Assembly (NCBI RefSeq): GCF_000025625.1
Contig: NC_013922.1
Location: 3,596,001-3,660,000, forward strand
DNA length: 64,000 bases
Direction of reading: 5' to 3'
From: Natrialba magadii ATCC 43099
GTDB lineage: Archaea > Halobacteriota > Halobacteria > Halobacteriales > Natrialbaceae
This document shows positions 8,767-17,314 of this stretch, piece after piece. The position numbers and the translations under genes were made by a program. Numbering within the stretch: position 1 is the first letter of the stretch; each line of letters starts with the position of its first letter. The notes under the pieces were generated by a model. It ran no database searches, was not told the origin of the DNA, and saw nothing but the letters and a program-made list of their open reading frames with translations.

Positions 8767-9690
8767 CTACCGGGTGTCGTCGCCGACGATGTCGTCATCG
8801 TCGTCGTCATCTAACAGCCCCTCGTCGTCGGTATCGTCGTCCATGAGGTCGCTGTCGTCGTCACCAATCAGGTCATCGTCGTCGTCATCGATGATGCCGT
8901 CGTCGTCCGATCGGCCGCGGCGGTCGTCATCGTCCATGAGGCCATCGTCGCCACGGTCATCGTCCATCAGACCGTCGTCGCCATGGTCGTCGCCGAGCAT
9001 ACTATCATCGTCTCGGTCGTCGTCTCCGATGAGGCTGTCATCATCACGGTCATCGTCCATGATGCCGCTGTCGTCTCCGCGACGGCTATCGTCGTCCATA
9101 ATGCCGTCGTCATCGTCACCGATGAGACTGTCGTCATCCCGGTCATCGTCTCCGATCAGTCCGTCATCGTCGTGGTCGTCGTCACCGATGAGGCTGTCAT
9201 CGTCGTGGTCGTCGTCACCGATGAGGCTGTCATCGTCGTGGTCATCATCGCCGATGAGGCTGTCGTCGTCTCGGTCGTCGTCCATCAACCCGCTATCGTC
9301 AGTCCGGTCGCCTCGACCGGTATCTGTGTCCGTCATTCCGCCCGACTCTGTCTCTCGTCCCGTACTGGTTCCAGCACCAGCACCAGCACCAGCACCAGCA
9401 CCAGCACCAGCACCGGCACCGGCACCAGTACTGGTCCCTGGACCAGTCCCCGACAAATCACTCTGGAGATGAATCGCGTCGTCAGTCATCTCCGCAACTG
9501 CCGTCTCCTGCAACGGATACGCATCGTCGGTCCCGCCCCAGCCGAGTTTCGCCTTAATTGTGTCCGCGATACCCGGATCCGGTTCGACGTGTGCCGTCCC
9601 GTGTTCGACGTCGGCGACGATACCGACCTCGTCACCCGCCGCGTTCACAACCGTCTTTCCGACGTCGTCGTCTGTAAATTGTGGAGACAT
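8767..9690 (-). CDS. PRC-barrel protein with long Asp-rich tandem repeat
   Basis: 307 residues from the ATG at 9690 (MSPQFTDDDVGKTVV), the usual start for haloarchaeal PRC-barrel proteins; 23 open codons upstream look unrelated. The N-terminal ~75 residues are the PRC barrel (VGKTVVNAAGDEVGIVADVE). A Gly-Ala repeat at about 85-110 is encoded by repeated ggtgct/gcaccg hexamers (9370-9440). The remaining ~170 residues are an 11-residue repeat of the type DDDHDDDSLIG, with variants carrying GLMDD, GIMDD or GLIGD. The tail is predicted to be disordered, extremely acidic and perhaps cation binding. PRC barrels often mediate protein interaction in RNA processing, cell division or photosynthesis. 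Confidence 0.82.
   Translation of the reverse strand: MSPQFTDDDVGKTVVNAAGDEVGIVADVEHGTAHVEPDPGIADTIKAKLGWGGTDDAYPLQETAVAEMTDDAIHLQSDLSGTGPGTSTGAGAGAGAGAGAGAGAGAGTSTGRETESGGMTDTDTGRGDRTDDSGLMDDDRDDDSLIGDDDHDDDSLIGDDDHDDDSLIGDDDHDDDGLIGDDDRDDDSLIGDDDDGIMDDDSRRGDDSGIMDDDRDDDSLIGDDDRDDDSMLGDDHGDDGLMDDDRGDDGLMDDDDRRGRSDDDGIIDDDDDDLIGDDDSDLMDDDTDDEGLLDDDDDDDIVGDDTR
8985..9290. repeat. 33-nt tandem repeat inside the PRC-barrel gene
   Basis: Units of 33 nt (11 codons), best conserved at 9174-9270 where the word caccgatgaggctgtcatcg recurs exactly every 33 nt, and more diverged on both sides. The identical core units imply recent unequal crossover or slippage. Confidence 0.85.
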
Positions 9691-9903
9691 TGCACCAACG
9701 AGTATGTCAAACACGACCAAGATGGTGGTGCTTGCGCTGGCTTGCGAGTTTGCCACCAACGCGTGTCTCGGCCGCCCTCACCGCCACTACTTCTGTCATC
9801 ATCCTTGCTCCTCTCGAGTACCGCGCTCATCAAAATATCGTACCGCTGGACAACACCTCGATACAAAACGAGAGGTCGCGTGCACGACCCCAACCGGACG
9901 TGG

Positions 9904-10671
9904 CTACTCGTTGAATGCAGGCTCTCGTCCTTCAAGGAACGCAGCAACACCCTCCTCGTGGGACTCAGTGGCGCGAGCGTGGACCTGCAGCAGATTTTCG
10001 TAATCCAGCGCCTCGTCCCACTGTCGACCCATATTCTCGTGCATCGCCTGCTTCATCATGCCGATCACGTCCGTTGGCCGACGGCCGAGTCGCTCGACCG
10101 TCTCCGTCACCCGTTCGTCGAGTTCGTCGGCCGGCATCGACTCGTTGATCAGATCGAGATCCGCCGCACGCTCTGCGTCGAAGAATTCACCGGTGAACGC
10201 GAGTTTCTTCGCAGCACGAAGGCCGATCAACCGCGGAAGCATGAACGTCCCGCCGGTGTCTGGAATGAGGCCAACGCGAACGAACGCACAGGAGAAGGTC
10301 GCATCCTCGGCCGCATAGGCAATGTCCGAGAGCGCGACGATTGCAAGGCCCGCACCCACTGCGTCGCCGTTCACCTTTGCTACGATTGGCACGGGACACT
10401 CGAGCATCGCCTCGACGACACGGCCGAACGTCTCGGTGACTTCCTCGTAGGCTTGTCGTGGCGGGTCGGGTTCGGCGGCCATCGCTTCAATGTCGCCGCC
10501 GGCACTGAACGCGTCGCCCTCGCCAGTGATGACGATCGCGTGATACTCCTCGGGAGTGGCGTCAGTGATCGTGTCCGCAAGCGTCGACGCGGTCTCGCGG
10601 GTGATCGCGTTGAGCACACCTGGGCGGTCGAACGTGAGTCGCAGAACGCCGTCGTCGCTGTCGATCTCCAT
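9904..10671 (-). CDS. Enoyl-CoA hydratase/isomerase family protein, PaaG-like
   Basis: 255 residues of the crotonase fold, acting on acyl-CoA thioesters in the cytoplasm. The CoA oxyanion segments are visible (FSAGGDIEAMA near 55-65 and NGDAVGAGLAI near 103-113). The two glutamates of classical hydratases are absent: the equivalent segments read AGLAIVALSD and CAFVRVGLIPDTGG. The latter keeps the Asp found in PaaG-type 1,2-epoxyphenylacetyl-CoA isomerases (GLIPDxGG), so isomerase chemistry is more likely than hydration. A TATA-like cattaagag lies 22-30 nt upstream. Confidence 0.88.
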   Translation of the reverse strand: MEIDSDDGVLRLTFDRPGVLNAITRETASTLADTITDATPEEYHAIVITGEGDAFSAGGDIEAMAAEPDPPRQAYEEVTETFGRVVEAMLECPVPIVAKVNGDAVGAGLAIVALSDIAYAAEDATFSCAFVRVGLIPDTGGTFMLPRLIGLRAAKKLAFTGEFFDAERAADLDLINESMPADELDERVTETVERLGRRPTDVIGMMKQAMHENMGRQWDEALDYENLLQVHARATESHEEGVAAFLEGREPAFNE

Positions 10672-10844
10672 AGTGGAGAGACAGAGACCTGACTCTTAAT
10701 GGTGCTGTTCCGCGAAAATCGATGGCGCGTTGACGCGTCGACCCGCTGTCGCGCTGGCGTGCTGGCGCGCTACCAATCCCAGACTACTGGTGAGGGACTC
10801 GAGTACCGGCCGTTGTCACGAGTGCTGTTGAATGTGGCTGGGCG

Positions 10845-11513
10845 TTAGTCCGACGGCATCGGTGCCGTCGCGACTTCGTCTTCGGCGACGTTGAGTTCGG
10901 AGGTGACCAGCGCGCGATAGGCGCGTCGGAGGCGTTCGGACAGTGCCTGGTGAGAGATGTCGAGTTCCTCGGACAGTTCTTGCATCGAGACCTCGCGCGG
11001 AATCTCGAAGTAGCCGTGATCGATTGCGGCGACCAGCGTCTCGTACTGTCGGCTCGTCAGGCCACACTGAGAGTGGCTCTCCGACTCGAGATCGTAGAGG
11101 CGAACGATCGTCGGTGAGACGTCGTTGTCGACGAGTCGGTCGTACAGCGAGCTGACGTGATCGCGCTCGAGGACGCGAACGCTCAGGAGCCAGGTTCCGT
11201 TCGAGGCGGAGGCGCTGAGTACGGTTCCGCCCTCGTCGATGACGGTTTCGAAGACGTCGACCGTCTCCGGGTCGAACTCGATGTCGTACAACCAGCGGCC
11301 GTCATCGCTGTCGATCAGCGAGTACGCATCGACCGCCGACGAGGTTGCGAGCGCGTCGTCGATCATCTCTTGTGACGGTCCCGACAGCCAGAGGCTGTGC
11401 CCGTTCGAGGCGATAACACACTCCATCTCGCACGTGAGTGTGGGGACGGCCTCGAAGAGTTCGCCCAGTCCGGTACCCTCGGCCGAGAATTCGATGTCTG
11501 CGATCGATGTCAT
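10845..11513 (-). CDS. Bat-type (HTH_10) transcriptional regulator
   Basis: 222 residues. The N-terminal ~150 residues are the sensor-like domain common in haloarchaeal Bat/HTH_10 proteins. The C-terminal HTH_10 domain starts at LTSRQYETLVAAIDHGYFEIPR and contains the helix-turn-helix SMQELSEELDISHQALSERL. No PAS or GAF domain is attached. The effector and targets are unknown. It is divergent from the secreted beta-helix gene at 11881, from which it is separated by a 367-nt intergenic region, so control of that neighbour is possible but unproven. Confidence 0.85.
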   Translation of the reverse strand: MTSIADIEFSAEGTGLGELFEAVPTLTCEMECVIASNGHSLWLSGPSQEMIDDALATSSAVDAYSLIDSDDGRWLYDIEFDPETVDVFETVIDEGGTVLSASASNGTWLLSVRVLERDHVSSLYDRLVDNDVSPTIVRLYDLESESHSQCGLTSRQYETLVAAIDHGYFEIPREVSMQELSEELDISHQALSERLRRAYRALVTSELNVAEDEVATAPMPSD

Positions 11514-11880
11514 GGATTCGATTCAATCGTTAAACGGGGACGGCATTAACCGCATTTCCAAAGAGATTAGCAGCGACAGTAGTGACCGTCACTTCGTCTG
11601 GTATATAAACGTGAGTTACAGCCAGTTGGTTCGGAATTGACGTTGAAAACGGTGCCAGAAGGCGAAACAGGACTGTTTCGAGCAGACAACGGTTGTGTGC
11701 TGTACAGCTTGAAAGAACTCGGGCCGTTCTATCTATCGCAAGCGTGTGGCAGCGGTCGGCGGGAACCGCACGCAGGCGTTAGTGTGATCGACTCGCGAGG
11801 AGTGTTCCAGTATGACGATCGGTTGGGTGGAGGGCTTACGCCACCTATACGTAAATCCCCGGGCTGACCGTACGGAGAAC
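11514..11880. promoter_or_regulatory. Divergent intergenic region between regulator and beta-helix gene
   Basis: No convincing gene is present. A weak minus-strand TATA (cgtttaacg, near 11528-11536) could serve the Bat-type regulator, and on the plus strand tatacgtaaat at 11845-11855 sits about 27-35 nt before the GTG at 11881. The 76-codon open frame at 11637 has no family features and unbalanced composition. Confidence 0.5.
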
Positions 11881-13395
11881 GTGACGTCGAAGGATACGCA
11901 CGAACGGAAGTGGAGTCGTCGACAGTATCTCACTGGAACGGTCGCAGGGATGGCCGGGATCGGCGGAGTGCTCTCACTCAGTGAGGCCGGGGCGGCACAA
12001 GACGGTGACCTCGCAGCACAGTACGACACTGTCGTCGATATCGTCGACGCTGGCGCGGACCCGACTGGTAGCGAATCGATCACTCCCGTTCTCCGGGACC
12101 ACGTTGACGATAACACGCTCATCGAGTTCCCAGAGGGACGGTACTACATGGACGAACAACTCCGGTTCACCCGGTTCGAGAACGTCGGGTTTGTGGGAGA
12201 CGGTGCGACGCTCGTCCCGGCAAACTTTCACGAGTTCGAGGGCCCGCAGTATCGTCTGTTCCGTCTCGGGACGAGCGACAGACCTGGTCGCAACCTTCGA
12301 TTCGAGGGCTTCGATATCGATCAGACCGCGTCGGAAACGGGAATCAGGGTCATCAACGCCGAAGTCGAGGATGGGCTCCTTGTCCGCCACGTGACGGTAC
12401 ACGGAGTCCACGATAGCGGCACCTGGGGGCCAGGGCTGTTCAACATCACCGATCCGGAGGGTGAGGGGCTCGTCTACTGTTTCCACGCACCAGACGGTGC
12501 CGTCCACGTTGATGAGACGCCGAACGCGGGCAACATGTGGCGTGGCGCCACCGGATTCGGGATCAATCAGCACCACCGTGGCACGCTCGTCTTCGAGAAC
12601 TGTATTCTGGGTGGGTTCCCGGACAACGGCCTGTACGCCTCGAACGAGACCGGTCGAATCGGCGTTGATGGCGGCCACTACCAGAACAGCGGGACCGCAT
12701 CCATCCGTCTCAGCGGGACCACCGGTGCAATCAGAAACGCGACGATCACCGTCAACGACGACCCGCACGACTCGGCGGGCCAGCACGCAATTCGAATCGA
12801 CCGCGGCGAGGAGTTCCACATCGAGGGCGTCGAGATCGACATTCCCGAACCGAACGGCGATGCGATCAGGGTGATGAATCCCGTCGACGAGACGACCATC
12901 TCGAACACCGAGATCAGTATCGGCGCGCAGCCAAACAACGGTATCCGACTCGACCCCGAAACGGGGCCGGCGATTATCGACGACGTCACCGTCGATATCG
13001 ACGGGAGTGCAAATGCTTTGCGACTCCTCGGCAGCGACGGCGGTGCGGTCGACGTCTCCGGCCTTCGGGTGACGGGTGATGCACCTGGCACGACGCTGCG
13101 GCACGCAATCTTCTGTGAACGGCACTCCTGTGAGTTTACCGGCCTCGATGTCGAACAGCACGGCACGACCCGCCGTCGCGGGATCGAACTTCGTGGCTCC
13201 GACTATCGGCTCGCCGACAGCGAGTTCGAAACGACGGATACGCCGATCGTTCTTAACGGTGCGAGCGACGTTACTGTCGAAAACTGTTACGCAAATCCGG
13301 CGTCGGACGCGTATTCGCTTCGAATCACGGGCGATTCCGGTGGCGTCCAGTTGCCGGCCAACGACTTCCCTGCGGGTGTTCGGGACGACCGGTAA
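11881..13395 (+). CDS. Tat-secreted right-handed beta-helix (pectate lyase-like) protein
   Basis: 504 residues from the GTG at 11881; an ATG 23 codons upstream is possible but would bury the Tat signal and lies upstream of the TATA box. The twin-arginine motif SRRQYLTG (residues 12-19) is followed by a Gly/Ala-rich hydrophobic stretch ending AGAAQD. The mature protein begins with the VVDIVDAGADPTG loading strand typical of pectate-lyase-3/glycan-active beta-helices, then shows many ~22-residue coils with stacked Asn and Ile/Val (for example IRNATITVN, VSGLRVTGD, VTVENCYANP). It is probably an exported polysaccharide-binding or -cleaving enzyme; no catalytic triad is certain. Confidence 0.85.
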   Translation: MTSKDTHERKWSRRQYLTGTVAGMAGIGGVLSLSEAGAAQDGDLAAQYDTVVDIVDAGADPTGSESITPVLRDHVDDNTLIEFPEGRYYMDEQLRFTRFENVGFVGDGATLVPANFHEFEGPQYRLFRLGTSDRPGRNLRFEGFDIDQTASETGIRVINAEVEDGLLVRHVTVHGVHDSGTWGPGLFNITDPEGEGLVYCFHAPDGAVHVDETPNAGNMWRGATGFGINQHHRGTLVFENCILGGFPDNGLYASNETGRIGVDGGHYQNSGTASIRLSGTTGAIRNATITVNDDPHDSAGQHAIRIDRGEEFHIEGVEIDIPEPNGDAIRVMNPVDETTISNTEISIGAQPNNGIRLDPETGPAIIDDVTVDIDGSANALRLLGSDGGAVDVSGLRVTGDAPGTTLRHAIFCERHSCEFTGLDVEQHGTTRRRGIELRGSDYRLADSEFETTDTPIVLNGASDVTVENCYANPASDAYSLRITGDSGGVQLPANDFPAGVRDDR

Positions 13396-13467
13396 GTCGG
13401 CACTGCCTCGTGAGCACTCTCGTATTGGCTCGGATCTGGCAATTCAAACAGTGACTATGGCGAGAAC

Positions 13468-13490
13468 GCGGGCCGGGCGCGATTCTGAAC
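13468..13490. repeat. Partial duplicate of the tRNA-Lys 3' end
   Basis: gcgggccgggcgcgatt at 13468-13484, followed by ctgaac, repeats the 3' end of the tRNA gene (13583-13604) with one extra base. The copy is in direct orientation, 115 nt beyond the tRNA 3' end. The arrangement is that of an attachment-site remnant left by an element that integrated into the tRNA gene. Confidence 0.7.
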
Positions 13491-13583
13491 GACACCCAGA
13501 AATGCTCGCTTCGCTGTGCCTTTCTGGTCTCCTTCAAATCGCGGTCGCCGCTCTGCTCGTCACGAATTGTTCCTCGCAGAAAG

Positions 13584-13657
13584 CGGGCCGGGCGCGATTT
13601 GAACACGCGACCGTCTGATTAAGAGTCAGACGCTCTGCCGGACTGAGCTACCGGCCC
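13584..13657 (-). tRNA. tRNA-Lys (anticodon CUU)
   Basis: The minus strand folds into a complete 74-nt cloverleaf: acceptor GGGCCGG paired with CCGGCCC and discriminator G, D arm with GCTCAGTCCGGCAGAGC, anticodon stem GTCTGA/TCAGAC with loop CTCTTAA (anticodon CTT), and T arm with GTTCAAAT. No intron; CCA is not encoded. An AT-rich stretch (cgtattttacc, minus strand, near 13684-13694) about 30 nt upstream is a plausible TATA box. Confidence 0.96.
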
Positions 13658-13825
13658 TTCACCTTCGACTTTTTGTCGACTGGTAAAATACGTTTCCCTT
13701 GAGTTGCGTTGTGACAGAGAGCGCCACGCTCGATCACGGTCGATCCATCGAGATGGATATACACACTATCACGACGTCACAATCTTCGGGAAGGTTAAGT
13801 GCGGTCGGTCCGACCACACGTTCAC

Positions 13826-15274
13826 ATGAGCACGGGGGTTACGATTTCGTCGATCTCTGACTACGCTATCTTGGGTTGTGGGAGCGTCGGCTACGCCGTC
13901 GCGGAAGAACTCGTCGAACAGGGGAAGGACGTACTGATCGTCGACCGCGACGAAAATCGCGTCGAATCGCTCCGCGATCAGGACCTAGACGCCCGCACAG
14001 CCGACATCAGCGAACCCGAGGTCGCCGACCTCGTCGACGACCGCGACGTCGTCCTCATCCTCGCCTCCGACGTCGAATCGAACAAGCAAGCCGTCGAACA
14101 CATCCGCGCCGACAACGACAACCAGTTCGTCGTCGCCCGAGCAAGCGACCCCGTCTCCGGCGACGAACTCTCTACCCTCGGCGCAGACATCGTCATCAAC
14201 CCCTCCTCCGTCATCGCCGAATCCGCACTCCGCGCACTCGAGTCCGGTGAACTCGAGTACAACGCTGGCAAACTCGCCCAGTTGGTCGAGGAGACGGGAA
14301 CGCGGCTGGCGATCATCACGCAGGACAGCCCGGATCCGGACTCGATTGCGAGCGCGGCGGCGTTGCAGGCGATTGCAGATCATCTCGGCGTCGAGTCGGA
14401 TATCATCTATCTGGGCGACGTGGGCCATCAGGAGAATCGGGCGTTCGTCAATCTGCTCGGCATCGACCTCGTGCAGTGGGACGAAATCGAGGATCGGTCG
14501 GTCTACGACAGTGTCGCGCTGGTCGATCGTGAGACGTCAGCCGAACTCGATCTCTCCGTTGATGCGGTGATCGACCACCGTGAGGCAGACCAGGAGTTCG
14601 AACCCGAGTTCGTCGACATTCGCCCGAATATGTCCTCGACGTCGACGATTATGACGAAGTACATCCAGGAGTTCGATATGAACGTTTCCGAGGAGGTTGC
14701 CACCGCCTTGCTCTACGGCATCCGCGCGGAGACGCTGGATTTCAAACGCGACACTACCCCCGCCGATCTGACGGCCGCAGCGTATCTCTATCCGTTTGCG
14801 AACCACGACACCCTAGAACAGGTCGAGTCGCCGTCGATGTCGCCCGAAACGCTCGACGTGCTCGCGGAGGCGATTGCTAACCGCGACGTGCAGGGGAGTC
14901 ACCTCGTCTCGAACGCAGGGCTCGTCCGCGACCGCGAGGCACTCACGCAGGCGGCGAGTCATCTCCTGAATCTCGAAGGCGTCACGACGACGGCCGTCTT
15001 CGGCATCGCGGACGAAACCATCTTCCTCGCGGGCCGCTCGAAGGACATTCGCATCAACATCGGCAAGGTGTTAGACGACGCCTACGGCGAGATGGGTGAG
15101 ACTGCGGGCCACTCGACACAGGCCAGCGCAGAGATTCCGCTGGGGATCTTCACTGGGATCGAAATCTCCGAGGATACGCGGGATACGCTGCTTGATCTGA
15201 CCGAGGAAGCGGTCAAGCGAACGCTGTTCGATGCGATGGGCGTCGACGGTACCGAAGGGGCGAACGGGAGTTAG
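13826..15274 (+). CDS. TrkA-N / DHH phosphoesterase fusion protein
   Basis: 482 residues from the ATG at 13826; ggttaag at 13794-13800 is a TATA box about 27-32 nt upstream. Residues 13-130 form a Rossmann TrkA-N domain (AILGCGSVGYAV, then VLIVDRDENRVESL) that binds NAD or another nucleotide. Residues ~155-480 are a DHH/DHHA1 phosphoesterase: motif QDSPDPDSIASA near 167, and the family DHH motif here reads IDHREAD (near 250), with Arg replacing the second His. Such proteins are thought to hydrolyse short nucleotides or cyclic dinucleotides with Mn; the Rossmann domain may sense a nucleotide. The convergent gene at 15278 starts 3 nt after its stop. Confidence 0.9.
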   Translation: MSTGVTISSISDYAILGCGSVGYAVAEELVEQGKDVLIVDRDENRVESLRDQDLDARTADISEPEVADLVDDRDVVLILASDVESNKQAVEHIRADNDNQFVVARASDPVSGDELSTLGADIVINPSSVIAESALRALESGELEYNAGKLAQLVEETGTRLAIITQDSPDPDSIASAAALQAIADHLGVESDIIYLGDVGHQENRAFVNLLGIDLVQWDEIEDRSVYDSVALVDRETSAELDLSVDAVIDHREADQEFEPEFVDIRPNMSSTSTIMTKYIQEFDMNVSEEVATALLYGIRAETLDFKRDTTPADLTAAAYLYPFANHDTLEQVESPSMSPETLDVLAEAIANRDVQGSHLVSNAGLVRDREALTQAASHLLNLEGVTTTAVFGIADETIFLAGRSKDIRINIGKVLDDAYGEMGETAGHSTQASAEIPLGIFTGIEISEDTRDTLLDLTEEAVKRTLFDAMGVDGTEGANGS

Positions 15275-15277
15275 CGT

Positions 15278-15577
15278 TCAGGCGACCAGTTCGGTTTCTT
15301 CTTCGTCGGGGTCGCGGACGCGCTCGACGACATCGTTGATCAGGATGACGTCACCGACCGCACGCACCCAGCGGTAGGGTACGATGACGCCCTGCCCGGT
15401 CGCGGACTCCTCGGCGAACAGTTCAGTGTTCAGGTTGCCGAGTGCGAGTCCGGTGACGGTCTGGCCGTCGACGTTCAGTTGCAGGTCCTCGACTTCGCCG
15501 ACGAAGACGCCGCTGTTCGAGTAGACCTCGCGTCCGACGAGAGAGGTGATCTCCTGGTGAGTGTTGTTGCCGTCCAT
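15278..15577 (-). CDS. PRC-barrel protein, possible CdpB-like cell-division partner
   Basis: 99 residues starting at the ATG 15577 (MDGNNTHQEITSLVGREVY); this start is chosen over 15589 because the minus-strand TATA (caattaag, near 15601-15608) is centred about 27 nt upstream. One PRC barrel fills the protein (VYSNSGVFVGEVEDLQLNVD, then VIVPYRWVRAVGDVILI). Small single-domain PRC-barrel proteins of this shape include CdpB1/CdpB2 of Haloferax volcanii, which link SepF/FtsZ division machinery; membership in that group is inference from size and pattern. Confidence 0.85.
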   Translation of the reverse strand: MDGNNTHQEITSLVGREVYSNSGVFVGEVEDLQLNVDGQTVTGLALGNLNTELFAEESATGQGVIVPYRWVRAVGDVILINDVVERVRDPDEEETELVA

Positions 15578-15782
15578 GTCTGGGCACATGCGCGGCGTGC
15601 TCTTAATTGTTGGTCAGACGCGACAGTTGGCTGTAGCGACTAGATACGAGATCGTTCATATCGAGCTATAGAACCACTCACTCGGTATGCTATATCCACG
15701 GCACTGCCGTGTGGGGATCGCTGGAAGAGAGTGAGAGACGAGAAACTTCGGGCCAGCACTGGGATTGTGCCAGTGGCGATGT

Positions 15783-17051
15783 TCACTCTGGTACCATCGA
15801 GAGTGGCTCTGCCGTGTCGGCGAGCGCGGCGATCTGGTCGCGTGCCCACTCACACGCGACGGGATCCTCGTTGACGAGCAATCCACGAGGTTCGGCGTCT
15901 GCATCACAGATGAGGACGATCGTCAACGGCGTTGGTATGGATTTTGAGTCAGTAGCTGTTGGTGTTCTGTCACCATCAGTGTCATTCTTACGGCCACTAC
16001 TACTGCCACTATCACAGCCACTGCCAGGACCACTACTACTGTCAGTATCGCAGCCACTGCCACGACCACAGCTACTGTCACTCTCAGTATCGACATCAGT
16101 ATTGGCCTCGGTATCAGAATCGACCAGAATGAGGCCATACGACGGCGTCTGTGGCGCTTCACGCAAGACGAGGCGGCCAGTCGAAAGCGCACTCGCGGTC
16201 CCCTCCCGGAACGTACAGAGCAACGTCTGGATCGCCGACGCGGGCGCAGTCACCTCGATCGATTGGGCATCACCAACCGCAGTGCAGTAGGCACTCGCCA
16301 GACAGTGCGTCGGTCCCGGTGCCACCACCTGGTGGCTCGTGCCCGTTTGTAACAGCGCCTCGAGTGTACGCTCGAGTACGTCCACTGTCTCTCCCGCCTG
16401 GCTTGGCATCGTCCCTGGTCCCTTCCCTGTCCCAGTTTCGCCCGTGACCTGGCTCTTTGACTCAGACTCAGACTCAGACTCAGACTCGGACTCGGACTTG
16501 GACCCAGACTCAGACCCAGACCCAGACCCAGACCCAGACCCAGACCCAGACCCAGACCCAGACCCAGACCCAGACCCAGACCCAGACCCAGATCCAGACT
16601 CAGACTCGGACCCGGACTCAGACTCGGACCCGGACTCAAACAACTCGAGTACCACCTCATCAGGAAGCCAGTCAACGAGCTGTGCTGGCTCGGTCGAGGT
16701 CGTGATTGGCGTCGCGCCATCGACGACGCGCCAGCTTAGATCTTCGGTTGGCGGGAGCGACGCGAGTAACTCGCTCGTCCGCGTTACCTGATCGAAACGG
16801 GCAGACAGTCGGGTGAACGATCCGAGCGCGAGGTCGCCAGCGACAGTCAACTGGTACTGACAGCACCCGTCGCTGGTCGTCTGGTCGACCAACGCGGCAT
16901 CCTGCAGCTCCGAGAGTCCCCTATCGACCGTCGACCGGGACACCTCGAGTTCGCTCGCGAGTTCGGACGGGCGAGCAGGGGCCGACGAGAGCCGCCGGAG
17001 CAGGGGTTCGCGACGACGAACGACGGCGAACAGCCCGTGGTCACTCACCAT
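15783..17051 (-). CDS. FilR1-type HTH regulator with two low-complexity insertions
   Basis: 422 residues from the ATG at 17051 (MVSDHGLFAVVRRRE), with cattatctc about 27 nt upstream. A winged helix (residues ~15-70, SELASELEVSRSTVDRGLSEL) is followed by the middle domain seen in haloarchaeal FilR1-type regulators. The second domain is interrupted twice: a Ser-Gly/Ser-Glu dipeptide repeat at about 138-197, encoded by 30 hexamers (16459-16638), and a Ser/Asp/Gly/Cys-rich stretch at about 312-360. Without these inserts the protein would be near the family's ~260-290 residues. DNA binding is expected; the ligand is unknown. Confidence 0.8.
   Translation of the reverse strand: MVSDHGLFAVVRRREPLLRRLSSAPARPSELASELEVSRSTVDRGLSELQDAALVDQTTSDGCCQYQLTVAGDLALGSFTRLSARFDQVTRTSELLASLPPTEDLSWRVVDGATPITTSTEPAQLVDWLPDEVVLELFESGSESESGSESESGSGSGSGSGSGSGSGSGSGSGSGSGSGSESGSKSESESESESESESKSQVTGETGTGKGPGTMPSQAGETVDVLERTLEALLQTGTSHQVVAPGPTHCLASAYCTAVGDAQSIEVTAPASAIQTLLCTFREGTASALSTGRLVLREAPQTPSYGLILVDSDTEANTDVDTESDSSCGRGSGCDTDSSSGPGSGCDSGSSSGRKNDTDGDRTPTATDSKSIPTPLTIVLICDADAEPRGLLVNEDPVACEWARDQIAALADTAEPLSMVPE
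16459..16638. repeat. Hexamer tandem repeat (30 units) in regulator gene
   Basis: Uninterrupted run of gactca, gactcg and gaccca hexamers encoding Ser-Glu and Ser-Gly dipeptides on the minus strand. Length is a multiple of three, so copy-number change preserves the frame. Confidence 0.95.
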
Positions 17052-17314
17052 AATCGACAGGTGTGTTCGACACGGAGATAATGGTGGTGTTTGCTGGGAC
17101 GGGAGGGATGAAGGCAGTGTTCTGACGCCGACCACTTATGAATGAGCGACAGATATATGTGTGTGTGACAGAGGGTGAGCAGTACATCGACGAATGAGTG
17201 TATAGGAGTCGACTTTGAATACTCGTGTGCCGGGGTGCCTCTGACAAACCGGCAGTGTTCGGTGGGTAGGCTGCCCGACTACGCACCGACATTTTCGTTT
17301 CGGGCGGCTCCAGA

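Noticed and set aside
8985-9290. Possible CRISPR-like array because of regularly spaced repeats
   Set aside because: The repeats are contiguous 33-nt coding units with no spacers; the translation is a continuous Asp-rich repeat.
11637-11867. 76-codon open frame in the divergent region
   Set aside because: Composition unlike halophilic proteins (low acidity) and no family resemblance.
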